Source: CAVZCK01 sp963798805 (GTDB lineage Bacteria > Pseudomonadota > Alphaproteobacteria > Rhizobiales > Rhodomicrobiaceae). From it: a DNA stretch of 64,000 nt. Each line of letters opens with the position of its first letter. Position 1 is the first letter of the stretch. The notes under the pieces were generated by a model, which was not told where the DNA came from, searched no databases, and was given only the letters and a program-made list of their open reading frames with translations. Where the stretch lies: NCBI GenBank assembly GCA_963798805.1, contig CAWCVC010000017.1, positions 287,096 through 351,095 of the forward strand, read 5' to 3'. This document shows positions 33,601-41,339 of the stretch, piece by piece. A program made the translations under genes and the position numbers.

Positions 33601-34172
33601 TCAAAAATACGCTGGCTGTCGTGCAGTCGATCGCCAACCAGACCTTGCGCACAAGCCCTTCGAGCGAGGAGTTCGTCGAACGTTTCGGCGGCCGCCTTTC
33701 GGCTCTGGCGGCCGCACATAGCCTGCTTGTCGAGTTGGATTGGCAAGGCGCCGATCTCGGCGCTCTCACGCGCGGCCAGCTCGACCCCTACGCGTCGGAG
33801 ACCCGGAAGCGTGTGCACATCCAGGGCGAGCCGGTGCTGCTGCCGGCCACGCTGGCGACGTCTTTCAGCCTGGTGCTGCACGAACTCGCTACCAATGCCG
33901 CCAAACACGGGGCGCTTTCGACACCGCCCGGTACGGTGAACATCAGCTGGACCCTGGCCCCGGGCGCCTCGCAGCTCCTCACATTGGTCTGGCAGGAGAA
34001 AGAGGGGCCGCGCGTCACACCGCCGACAACGACCGGATTCGGCAGCACACTGATCGAACGCGGCATTCCGGGCGCGGCGATTAAACGCGATTTTCGTCCG
34101 AAGGGTCTCATCTGCACGATCGAGCTCCATCTGCCGGACGAAACGAAGGAGGAGGATAAGGAGGCGTCATGA
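30639..34172 (+). CDS. CheB-CheR-PAS-PAS-HWE histidine kinase fusion protein
   Basis: A 1177-residue signalling protein. Residues 20-200 are a CheB methylesterase with all of its triad (Ser29 in GASAGG, His56 in VVHLHP, Asp146 in GAGSDGALG). Residues 215-480 are a CheR methyltransferase (RSTILRRIARRM, VTTFFRDRDSF, VPGCATGEEAYSIA). Residues 645-735 form a Glu/Leu-rich coiled coil of repeated EELxxxNEEL units. Two PAS domains follow (about 745-850 and 865-975), then an HWE-type kinase with His986 in ELTHRVKNTLAVVQSIA and an ATP-binding region HELATNAAKHGAL. It overlaps the receiver gene by 4 bases, which is its probable phosphate partner. The signal it senses is unknown. Confidence 0.93.
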   Translation: MTGDDTTIDANSLSSSANTGPVVVGVGASAGGVRALEEFFAALPEKTGAAFVVVVHLHPNFQSELARILATYTNMPVVQVEGAETLEANHVYVIPPDRRLQLSDSCVSAANFDEPRGQRAPVDLFFRSLGEHGDGFAIILTGAGSDGALGVRAVKEAGGIIMVQDPEEAEYSSMPRAAIATGIADFILPVRELAARLGELIRNKASIPLPDPQTVDEEMLRRVLAHLRVRTGHDFLKYKRSTILRRIARRMQVTRSENLREYNDALSDNPEEVRALFADLLISVTTFFRDRDSFEALKTSVIPQLFEGRDATDTIRAWVPGCATGEEAYSIAMLLSEEASRHEPRPMMQVFASDLDGNALAIAREGLYPAAIEADVSEERLRRFFTRDKDGYRVRQELRDLLLFALHDVLKDPPFSRVDFISCRNLLIYLDRELQEQVCTTFHYALNAGGFLLVGSSETADHPPGLFRPLDRTARIYQSTARSGDKPRMLPRLIGGTMLREHLAPFGRVPTPTDVLNEAAMHRRAIEKLAPPSILVDESHRVIHLSESAGRYIQPAGGPLNSDVVDLVRAELRFELRSALHRAFEQHQPTLSLPILVRFNGAPHRVHLQVKPSMDDQGAAARNAVVMFIEGEPVDEKLLASGEQQQATNDTVRRLTQELELMQARLRTVREELETANEELRAANEELQSINEEYRSTSEELETSKEELQSINEELQTVNIELKLKLDTISRAHSDLQNLMAATDVGTLFVDPDLRIKRFTERVTDLFSITPADEDRPITDFAHRLEYDGLVNDMRGVLSDLAPVHREIRSRGGRWYDVRMRSYRTVDNKIDGVVITFLDVTERRQTQEALRQSEQQLKQQKRLVELSRSPIFVWDFDGGIVAWNRGSEELYGYSQAEVIGKRKEELLRTVVPNSSFTELRKALLENGNWRGELRHITKSGRELTVESEIELASIDGRRLVLESTRDVTERKALERHQRLLLSELTHRVKNTLAVVQSIANQTLRTSPSSEEFVERFGGRLSALAAAHSLLVELDWQGADLGALTRGQLDPYASETRKRVHIQGEPVLLPATLATSFSLVLHELATNAAKHGALSTPPGTVNISWTLAPGASQLLTLVWQEKEGPRVTPPTTTGFGSTLIERGIPGAAIKRDFRPKGLICTIELHLPDETKEEDKEAS

Positions 34173-34546
34173 CACAGGACGATCGTCCGCTGAATGGCAT
34201 CAGCGTCCTGGTCGTCGAAGACGATCCGCTGCTTCTTCTGGAGCTGGAATACATCCTTGCCGATGCCGGAGCGGAGATTGTCGGCATCTGCCATAGTCTG
34301 AGTGAAGCGCTCGAACTGGCCGAGGTAGACGGATTGAATGCGGCCATCCTCGATTTCCGCATTGGGCGGGAAACGATCGCTCCGGTTGCGCGCAAGCTCG
34401 AGGAGCGCGGCACGCCTTTCATCTTCTATACCGGCCAAAGCGTCAGCGAGCCGAGCCTGGCTGAATGGTGCAGCCACCCGATCATCGAGAAGCCGGCCAA
34501 GCCGTGCGCCATAGTCGCCGCGATTGCGGGGTTGCTCGACGGCTGA
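34169..34546 (+). CDS. Single-domain response regulator
   Basis: A 125-residue receiver domain with no output domain. The acidic pair is in VVEDDPLLLLELE, the phospho-accepting Asp62 in AAILDFRIG, the Thr/Ser position in FIFYTGQS and the conserved Lys108 in IIEKPAKP. Start overlaps the stop of the CheB-CheR-HWE kinase (ATGA), so the two are made together. Such receivers paired with HWE kinases often work as phosphate sinks or in the general stress pathway (family knowledge); which applies here is unknown. Confidence 0.92.
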   Translation: MTQDDRPLNGISVLVVEDDPLLLLELEYILADAGAEIVGICHSLSEALELAEVDGLNAAILDFRIGRETIAPVARKLEERGTPFIFYTGQSVSEPSLAEWCSHPIIEKPAKPCAIVAAIAGLLDG

Positions 34547-35049
34547 GCGCCGGCAAGCGCCGCCGTCAGGACGAGAGGCCCGTGCGCGGCTGCTCCCGGA
34601 GCCGATTTCACCACCTCTCTTTTCCCACCTACTGTGGCGATGACGGACGCTGCTGCACGACTTTACCTTAAGACGACAACTCTATATCCACAGCTTTTAA
34701 TTGCAGACAGGCCGGAGTGGTTGACAAGACTCCTCCCCTGCTGCAACAAATGGCGGTCAAGACATTGATTTCCATCAGCTGAACCAAATGATCATCACGG
34801 AGGGTTAATATAGCCTCCCAGATTCCTGGGATGGTCGCGGCGTTTCATTGAGGATTTCGATATATTCGTTGAGATATGAACTTTGATTTACGGTCGAATA
34901 TCTAGCTCGAATACGAGCCGGATCTCGGGGTAATAGGAATAACGCGTCGGTTGCTCTCGAATGCAAGCTGCTGATGCCATCCTCTCCGTCCGGCGGCTCG
35001 ATCGGGTAAGCACGGCAAGTTGTCTCTTCGGCAGGGGTGGGGCTGCCCA
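34547..35049. other. Long AT-rich upstream region of the exopolysaccharide locus
   Basis: About 500 bases with no supported gene. From 34660 to 34930 the composition is visibly richer in A and T than the genes around it. Items seen: a near-match to the FNR/FixK consensus at 34765-34778 (TTGAT-TTCC-ATCAG, one mismatch), a short hairpin TCCCAG/CTGGGA near 34815-34831, and a GCTCG-AATA-CGAGC hairpin at 34905-34918. It is likely the regulatory region of the polysaccharide genes. No promoter can be named with confidence. Confidence 0.45.
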
Positions 35050-37311
35050 ATGAACGCAAATCTGTTTCCCATGGTCAACCAAACGAGCCCTGCCCATTTC
35101 GGGCAGTCGGGCATGGCCGATCTACGCAAGATCTGGGCGGTTCTCCGGCGCAGATGGCGCGTCCTGGCTGCCGCGATCGCCGCCACCATGGGGGTGACGT
35201 TCGTCTGGCTCCTGGTGGCAACGCCGATCTACACCGCAACCGCGACCGTCCTGATCGATCCCCGCAAGACCAACACCATAAAGAACGACGCGATCGTTTC
35301 GGACCTCGATCTGGACGTCAATACGATCGCCACCGAGGTTTCGCTTGCGCAATCCTTCGCCGTCGCCCGCCGGGTGGTGGAGCGGTTGAAGCTGAACGAC
35401 GATCCGCATTTCGCCGGGCATTCGAGAAGGTCCGGCCTCTTTCACTGGATCGGCGGCTTGTTGGCGCGCGGGCCGGTCGAGGCTTCCGAGTCGAAGGATG
35501 CTGGCGAGCCGGCCTCCGACGCCGCCAAGCTTCGGCCTCACCTTTCGCCCGAGGCGCTGGAGGTGATCGACCAGGTCAAATCCGCGATCAGGGTCCGCCG
35601 TTTGGCAACCACCTATTTCATCGAGATCGCATATTCCGATCCGGATCCGGAGCTTTCCGCAACGCTCGCCAATGCGGTGGCCGAATCCTATCTGGACGAA
35701 CAGGCCGAAGCGCGCTCGCAGGCCGCACAGCGAGCGGCGAATTGGCTGAACGAGCGCGTTTCGGCACTGCGTCTCCAACTGGAGCAATCCGAGCGCGCGC
35801 TCGCCGAGCACCGCGCCAAATATAATCTGGCCAATCCGGAAGGCGGCACGCTCGCCGAGCAGCAGGCGGGCGAGATCAATACACAGCTTGTCGCCGCGCG
35901 CGCCAACACGGTCGAAAAAAAGGCCAAATACGATCAGGTGCAGCGCATCATCAGCAGCGGCGGCGGTCTCGCAAAGGTCACGGACGTGATGGAATCCGAC
36001 GCGCTCACCGCGCTCAGAGGCCAGGAAGCCGATATTGCGCGTCAGGAATCCGATCTGCTGACCCGCTACGGCCCCGAGCATCCCGCCATACGCAAGATCC
36101 GCGGCCAACACGCCGACATCAACCGGCAGATCAAGGCCGAGGTCGCGCGCATCGTGCAAACGCTCAGGTCCGATTATGAATTCGCCGAGAAGAAAGAAGA
36201 GTCTCTCGAGGGCAGCCTGAAAGAGTTGACGGGCGGTCAGAACCTCAACAATCAGGCCATCATTCACGCCCGGGAACTCGAGCGGGACGTGGAGACCAAC
36301 CGGACACTCTATGAATCCCTGCTGACCCGCCTCAAGGAGGCTCAACAGCAGGTCAGTCTGCGCGGCGCCGAATCCCGCATTGTCGCGCCCGCCTTCGTGC
36401 CGGAGGCGCCCAGCTTTCCGAAAAAGTGGCTGTTTCTGCTGCTGGCGATCGTAGGCGGATCTGGCCTGGGGATCGCCGCGATATCGCTTCTCGAATATCT
36501 GGAGAACGGCTTCACCGGCGCCTCGCAGGTCGAGCAGACATTGGACCTACCTCTGCTTGCGATCGTGCCGATGCTCGATAAGGCGGAACGCAGCGTCGAC
36601 GGTCGCCTCGTATCGGTCGCCGAATACGCCAGTTTGAAGCCGCAATCCCGCTTCGGCGAAAGCATCCGCAGCGCACGGATGATGACCCAGCTGTCCAATA
36701 TCGACCAGCCGCCGAAAGTCGTTCTGGTCACATCGTCGATTTCGGCGGAGGGCAAGACGACGATCGCCATGTCGCTCGCTCTTTCGGCGGCAGCGGCATC
36801 AAACCAGCGCGTGTTGCTTCTCGATTGCGATCTGCGCGCTCAATCCATGTCGAAGCGGTTCGGTTTGCTCGAAAAGCCTGGGCTCACCGATTTCCTGACC
36901 GGCCAGATCCCCGGCGAGCGTGCTGTCTACCGGGCGACTAGTCCGAATCTGACCATCCTGCCCGCCGGCACGGTGACCGCGAACCCGCCCGACATATTGG
37001 GATCGGAACGGATGCGGGCGCTCCTGCAAGGATTACGCGACAGTTACGACGTGATCTATATGGACGGCCCGCCTTTGCTCCCCGTCATCGACAGCGTGGT
37101 GATTTCGAATTTCGCCGACAAAATTGTGTTTGTGGTGCGTTGGCGGACCACGCCCCGCAATATTGCACTGCGGGCCACTCAGTTGATCGAAAATTCTTCA
37201 CAAAAAATATCCGGCGTCGCTTTCAACAGCGCGCAACTTGATCAGCTCATGAACTACGACCCCTATAATACATATCACCATAAGATCTATCAGACCTATT
37301 ATGCTCAATAA
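35050..37311 (+). CDS. Polysaccharide co-polymerase/tyrosine autokinase (Wzc/ExoP type)
   Basis: A 753-residue inner-membrane protein controlling chain length and export of a Wzx/Wzy-dependent polysaccharide. The N-terminal Wzz domain has TM1 (about residues 45-65) followed by PIYTATATVLIDPRKT, a long periplasmic coiled coil with ERVSALRLQLEQSERALAEHR, and TM2 (about 460-480). The BY-kinase domain shows Walker A SSISAEGKTT (about 565), Walker A' LLLDCDLRAQ and Walker B VIYMDGPPLLPVID. The C-terminus has a Tyr cluster (YDPYNTYHHKIYQTYYAQ), the autophosphorylation sites. ATG at 35050 is preferred to an open start 30 bases earlier because of GGGGTGGGG just upstream. It heads the exopolysaccharide locus. 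Confidence 0.94.
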   Translation: MNANLFPMVNQTSPAHFGQSGMADLRKIWAVLRRRWRVLAAAIAATMGVTFVWLLVATPIYTATATVLIDPRKTNTIKNDAIVSDLDLDVNTIATEVSLAQSFAVARRVVERLKLNDDPHFAGHSRRSGLFHWIGGLLARGPVEASESKDAGEPASDAAKLRPHLSPEALEVIDQVKSAIRVRRLATTYFIEIAYSDPDPELSATLANAVAESYLDEQAEARSQAAQRAANWLNERVSALRLQLEQSERALAEHRAKYNLANPEGGTLAEQQAGEINTQLVAARANTVEKKAKYDQVQRIISSGGGLAKVTDVMESDALTALRGQEADIARQESDLLTRYGPEHPAIRKIRGQHADINRQIKAEVARIVQTLRSDYEFAEKKEESLEGSLKELTGGQNLNNQAIIHARELERDVETNRTLYESLLTRLKEAQQQVSLRGAESRIVAPAFVPEAPSFPKKWLFLLLAIVGGSGLGIAAISLLEYLENGFTGASQVEQTLDLPLLAIVPMLDKAERSVDGRLVSVAEYASLKPQSRFGESIRSARMMTQLSNIDQPPKVVLVTSSISAEGKTTIAMSLALSAAAASNQRVLLLDCDLRAQSMSKRFGLLEKPGLTDFLTGQIPGERAVYRATSPNLTILPAGTVTANPPDILGSERMRALLQGLRDSYDVIYMDGPPLLPVIDSVVISNFADKIVFVVRWRTTPRNIALRATQLIENSSQKISGVAFNSAQLDQLMNYDPYNTYHHKIYQTYYAQ

Positions 37312-37444
37312 TGATGATCTTGACTTAAACTCCGACGCCGTCTCCCGCTTCAGAATTGCTGGCGGCGACAAGCACCCCGCCGGCTGACCGTTCTCAGCGT
37401 TACCGCATCGCTCCCCGCATAAGCTGCCGCCCGACACTGCGCCC

Positions 37445-38590
37445 ATGACACAGCTCTCCGACCGCCAATCTGCTTCAGTCCAGCCGGGAAAATGCCGGTT
37501 GGGACGGCGGCAGTTCATTGCCGGTGCAGCGGCGATGGTTGCCGGCATCGGCTCCGCCCAAAGCGCCGCGAAGCCCACGGCGACAGGCCTCAAAGGCCAT
37601 GCCGCCGCGCGGGGGATAAGTTACGGCTGCATGGTCGGACTCTCGATGCTGCAATCCTCACCCGAGTTCCGCGCAGCGGTAGTGCGAGAGGCGTCCATCA
37701 TCGTGCCCGGCAACGAAATGAAGTGGAAGCCGACCCAGCCGAACCGCGGCCCGGCAGACTACCGGGACGCGGATGCGATCTCGGCCTTCGCCAGGGAGCA
37801 CGGACTTGCGCTGCGCGGCCATACCGCGGCCTGGCACGTCAATCTCCCCGCCTGGGCGCTCCAGGATCTCGCCTCGCCACAAGGCCGTGACCTCCTGCTT
37901 CGGCATGTCGGAGAGGTCGTCGGCCATTTCCGCGGCCGGGTCGTCGAATGGGATGTCGTGAACGAGGCGATCGAGCCGCATGACGGGCTGGAGAGGGATC
38001 TTCGCAATTCGCCTCTCTACCGAGCCGGCGGAGCGAACTATATCGCGGATTGCTTCCAGGCCGCGCATGAAGCCGATCCGGGCGCCCGCCTGTTCTATAA
38101 CGAATATGGCTTGCAATACCGGACCGACTACGAGGATCGGCGCCGGGCCTCGACGCTCCGTCTACTGAGCGATCTGCGGCGGCAGGCGGTTCCGCTGCAC
38201 GGCCTCGGCCTCCAATGTCATCTCAAGGTGGGAAACCGGTTCGATGCCAAGGTCTTCCGAACCTTCCTGGCGGAGGTCGCGGCGCTCGGGCTGCACATCA
38301 GCATCACCGAGCTCGACATCGACGATCAGCGACTTCCGGCGCATATCGCAGAGCGCGACAGGCAGGTCGCCGATCACGCGCACCGTTTCCTCGATGTGGC
38401 TTTGGATGAGCCTGCGGTGAGGCGATTGCTGACCTGGGGTCTGTCGGATCGATACACGTGGCTGAATAGCGAGCGGCCTCGCGCAGACCATGTGAAGAAA
38501 CGTCCTCTGCCGCTCGATGAAGAGCTAACGCGCAAGCCGCTCTGGTATGCCCTTGCCGGCTGTTTCGACCACGCTCCAAGGCGCGGGTGA
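37445..38590 (+). CDS. Exported glycoside hydrolase family 10 enzyme (endo-1,4-beta-xylanase-like)
   Basis: A 381-residue protein with a Tat-like signal (LGRRQFIAGAAAMVAGIGSAQSAA) and a complete GH10 barrel. The acid/base Glu174 is in WDVVNEAIEP and the nucleophile Glu289 in ISITELDIDD; the substrate-binding GNEMKWKPTQP and RGHTAAWH motifs are present. GH10 enzymes cut beta-1,4-xylan or related chains with retention. Its place between the Wzc kinase and glycosyltransferases suggests it trims the polysaccharide made by this locus rather than degrading plant material, which is inference. Its stop is 3 bases before a small secreted peptide gene. Confidence 0.93.
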   Translation: MTQLSDRQSASVQPGKCRLGRRQFIAGAAAMVAGIGSAQSAAKPTATGLKGHAAARGISYGCMVGLSMLQSSPEFRAAVVREASIIVPGNEMKWKPTQPNRGPADYRDADAISAFAREHGLALRGHTAAWHVNLPAWALQDLASPQGRDLLLRHVGEVVGHFRGRVVEWDVVNEAIEPHDGLERDLRNSPLYRAGGANYIADCFQAAHEADPGARLFYNEYGLQYRTDYEDRRRASTLRLLSDLRRQAVPLHGLGLQCHLKVGNRFDAKVFRTFLAEVAALGLHISITELDIDDQRLPAHIAERDRQVADHAHRFLDVALDEPAVRRLLTWGLSDRYTWLNSERPRADHVKKRPLPLDEELTRKPLWYALAGCFDHAPRRG

Positions 38591-38593
38591 ACC

Positions 38594-38803
38594 ATGCATC
38601 CTGTCTCTATGGTCGCCGCGTCTCTCTTACTGCTTCAGTGCACGCCATCGGCGGCGCAACACACCGCCGCAATTCCGGACGGCGCGCATCCGATGCCGGA
38701 GGCCGCGGCAGCGGTGGTCCTGCCGGCCTTGGCCGCGCACATTGCAGCCGGGAACTGCCGGAACGAAACCGCGGCAGCCGCCGAGACAAGGCATTCCCCA
38801 TGA
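38594..38803 (+). CDS. Small putative secreted peptide in the polysaccharide operon
   Basis: A 69-residue frame starting at ATG 3 bases after the GH10 stop. It opens with a signal-peptide-like stretch (MHPVSMVAASLLLLQCTPSAAQ), then an Ala/His/Pro-rich part with AAAAVVLPALAAHIAAGNC. Its TGA overlaps the ATG of the following glycosyltransferase (ATGA at 38800-38803), the same junction type as between the other genes of this operon, which supports real translation. A competing frame in the next phase (extending the glycosyltransferase upstream to 38587) has an Arg-rich composition unlike its neighbours. No family recognised. Confidence 0.5.
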   Translation: MHPVSMVAASLLLLQCTPSAAQHTAAIPDGAHPMPEAAAAVVLPALAAHIAAGNCRNETAAAAETRHSP

Positions 38804-39858
38804 AAGGGCGGGCCCTCAAAGTGATGATCGGCAGCGTAGCGCGCGGCGGCATGAGAACCGTCGTGGAAGCCTATGAGCGCGACGGTTTCCTCAGCACCCA
38901 GAATGTCCGCCTGATCCATTCCTATCGCGAAGGCAGCTTCGCAATGCGGCAACTCGTGCTGCTGCGGGCGCTCGCCGCCTATATCTGGTGCCTACTCACC
39001 AACCGCGTCGAACTCGTTCACTGCCATGCGGCAATGTGGGGCAGTTTCTGGCGCAAGGGGCTGTTCGCCTCGATCGCCAGACTGTTCGGCATCCCGGTTG
39101 TGCTGCATCTGCACGGCTCGGAGATGAAGCTGTTCTGGGCCGCGCAGAGGCCGTGGGTGCAGCATCTCATCCGGCGGCATCTGGAACTTGCCTCCCGGGT
39201 CGTTGTGCTGTCCGAGAGCTGGAAAATCTTCATCGAGACGATCGCACCGCGCGCAAAGATCACGGTGGTGCCCAACTATGTCTGCTTGCCCCGGCCCGCT
39301 GCCCCGCAGGAGCGAAACGACGCGACCATTCTATTCCTCGGCCTGATCGGGCCACGCAAGGGCACCTTCGATCTCATCCGGGCCTTTGCCGCAGTCCGCC
39401 ACCGGCATCCGAAGGCGCGTCTGATACTCGGCGGCAACGGTGAGGTGGCCGAAGCCGCGCGGCTCGCCGCCGATCTCCGCATCGAGAACAATGTCGTGCT
39501 TGCCGGATGGGTGGACGGCGAGGCAAAGGTCGCTCTTCTCAGGTCGGCGCCGATCTACGCTCTGCCCTCCTACAATGAAGGCTTGCCGATGAGCGTGCTG
39601 GAGGCGATGGCGGCAGGCTTGGCCGTCGTGGCGACGCGGGTGGGCGGCATTCCCGAACTCGTGACCGACGGCGTCGATGGGAAATTGCTGGAGCCGGGCG
39701 ATCTCGACGGCTTGGCCGACGCGCTGCTGACATTGATCGGCAACTCTGCCTTGCGAACGCGCCTGGCTGCGGCGGGCCGCCGCCGCATCGAGAGCCACTA
39801 TAGCGATTCCGTCGTGCTGCCGCGACTCCACCGGATCTACGAGGAGGTCCGGCGATGA
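38800..39858 (+). CDS. Glycosyltransferase family 4
   Basis: A 352-residue GT-B enzyme. The N-terminal domain has KVMIGSVARGGMRTVVEAY and VELVHCHAAMWGSFWRKG; the C-terminal donor-binding domain has TILFLGLIGPRKGTFDLIRAF, ARLILGGNGEVAEAARLA and the GT4 E-x7-E motif in LPSYNEGLPMSVLEAMAAGLAVVAT. It would add one sugar to the lipid-linked repeat unit on the cytoplasmic side. The ATG at 38800 overlaps the small peptide gene (ATGA); the longer frame from 38587 is not expected to be coding. Stop overlaps the flippase gene. Confidence 0.92.
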   Translation: MKGRALKVMIGSVARGGMRTVVEAYERDGFLSTQNVRLIHSYREGSFAMRQLVLLRALAAYIWCLLTNRVELVHCHAAMWGSFWRKGLFASIARLFGIPVVLHLHGSEMKLFWAAQRPWVQHLIRRHLELASRVVVLSESWKIFIETIAPRAKITVVPNYVCLPRPAAPQERNDATILFLGLIGPRKGTFDLIRAFAAVRHRHPKARLILGGNGEVAEAARLAADLRIENNVVLAGWVDGEAKVALLRSAPIYALPSYNEGLPMSVLEAMAAGLAVVATRVGGIPELVTDGVDGKLLEPGDLDGLADALLTLIGNSALRTRLAAAGRRRIESHYSDSVVLPRLHRIYEEVRR

Positions 39859-41339
39859 CGGCAGCCGCCCTGCTGAGACGCGTTGCTCGACCCGATCGCA
39901 AAGCCACGCCCGCGCCAGACCACGGTGGAACGGAAGCACGGCAACCCGCCGAGGTTCAACCGCCTGAGCTTCGCCGCGCCGCGATGAGGGGCGGCGTCTA
40001 TCTCATCGGAAGGCAGTCCGTCTCGATTGTCCTGAAGTTCGTCGGCGTCATGCTGATCACCCGCGTGCTCGGCCCGGCAGGCTATGGCGCTTATGTCTCG
40101 AGCCTCAACATCTATCAATATGCGACGATGCTCGGCCAGGCCGGCATCGGCGTCTATCTGCTGCGTCACGCGGGCGAGGTGCCCGATCAGGCTTATCGGA
40201 CCGCCTACACGATGCTCGCCATATTGGGGCTGCTTCTGGTCGGCGTTTTTGAGGCAGGCACCGAGAGTCTCTCTCGGTGGATCGGCGTGGCGGATTTCGA
40301 TGCCGTCACGCGCATCATCATTCTGGCATTGCCGTTTCAACTGCTGGCTCTCCCGGCAAGCGTCAAATTGGAGCGCGCCCTCGACTATCGAAGCGTTGCC
40401 ATGCTCGAGATCCTCGGCCAGTTCGTCTATTACATCCTCGCGGTTCCGCTGGTGACGATGGGCGTCGGGCCGCGATCCCTTGCGCTCGCTTGGCTGCTGC
40501 AGCAGGCCACGACTTGCCTCACAGCGCACATCATGGTTCGGAGTCGTCCCCGATTCGGCTTCGATCCGGCGACCGCACGCCGTATCGCGCATTATGTCGC
40601 GACCTTCTCCCTGGCCAATTGGATCTGGCAATTGCGGATGCTGGTCAATCCGCTGGTAGTCGGCCCTGCGCTTGGCGCACCAGCGGTCGGTCTCGTCGGC
40701 ATGACCATCGGGCTGCTCGAGATGCTCAGCATCATCAAGACCATCGTCTGGCGCTTGTCGGTGGCGATTTTCGCCAAGATTCAGCACGACAGCAAACGAC
40801 TCCGACGGGCCGTAGAAGAAGGGATGGAGTTGCAGACACTTACGGTCGGCACGATCCTGCTGGGCTTTGCCTGGACAGGTCACATCATCGTGCCTTGGCT
40901 GTTCGGCCCGCGATGGGCCGGTGTCATGAGCATCTATCCCTATCTGGCTCTCGCCTACTTCACCAACGCGATCTTCAACATGCATTCGTCGGCTCTGTTC
41001 GTGCTCGGCCGGAACCGTGATCTGGCGGTCTTCCATATCGCACATGTCGCATTGTTCGCCGCAACCGCCGCGCTTCTGGTGCCGCAATTCGGAACGATCG
41101 GCTATGGTTTTGGCGAGCTTGCCGCCCTCGCCAGCTATAGCCTCATCCACTCCTACCTGACGCGCGCGGTGGGCGGCCCGCGATACCTGCCGACCGCGAT
41201 CTGGTGGCTTGGCGTCGCCATCGGCTTGTTCTGGCACCAATTCGGCTTGTGGGCGGTCGCCATTCCTCTTGTGGCGCTTGCTCTCCCCCCGTCACCAGCC
41301 CGGCTCATCTTCTACTACGGCAGGGTCAGGCAATGTTGA
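39855..41339 (+). CDS. Polysaccharide flippase of the MATE/Wzx type
   Basis: A 494-residue membrane protein of the polysaccharide transport family with 12 or more hydrophobic segments. After a polar N-terminal stretch of about 42 residues the first helix contains GGVYLIGRQSVSIVLKFVGVMLITRVLGPAGYGAYV, the pattern typical of Wzx/RfbX proteins. It moves lipid-linked repeat units across the inner membrane. It overlaps the upstream glycosyltransferase by 4 bases and the next gene by 7, so it is embedded in the coupled operon. Confidence 0.92.
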   Translation: MTAAALLRRVARPDRKATPAPDHGGTEARQPAEVQPPELRRAAMRGGVYLIGRQSVSIVLKFVGVMLITRVLGPAGYGAYVSSLNIYQYATMLGQAGIGVYLLRHAGEVPDQAYRTAYTMLAILGLLLVGVFEAGTESLSRWIGVADFDAVTRIIILALPFQLLALPASVKLERALDYRSVAMLEILGQFVYYILAVPLVTMGVGPRSLALAWLLQQATTCLTAHIMVRSRPRFGFDPATARRIAHYVATFSLANWIWQLRMLVNPLVVGPALGAPAVGLVGMTIGLLEMLSIIKTIVWRLSVAIFAKIQHDSKRLRRAVEEGMELQTLTVGTILLGFAWTGHIIVPWLFGPRWAGVMSIYPYLALAYFTNAIFNMHSSALFVLGRNRDLAVFHIAHVALFAATAALLVPQFGTIGYGFGELAALASYSLIHSYLTRAVGGPRYLPTAIWWLGVAIGLFWHQFGLWAVAIPLVALALPPSPARLIFYYGRVRQC

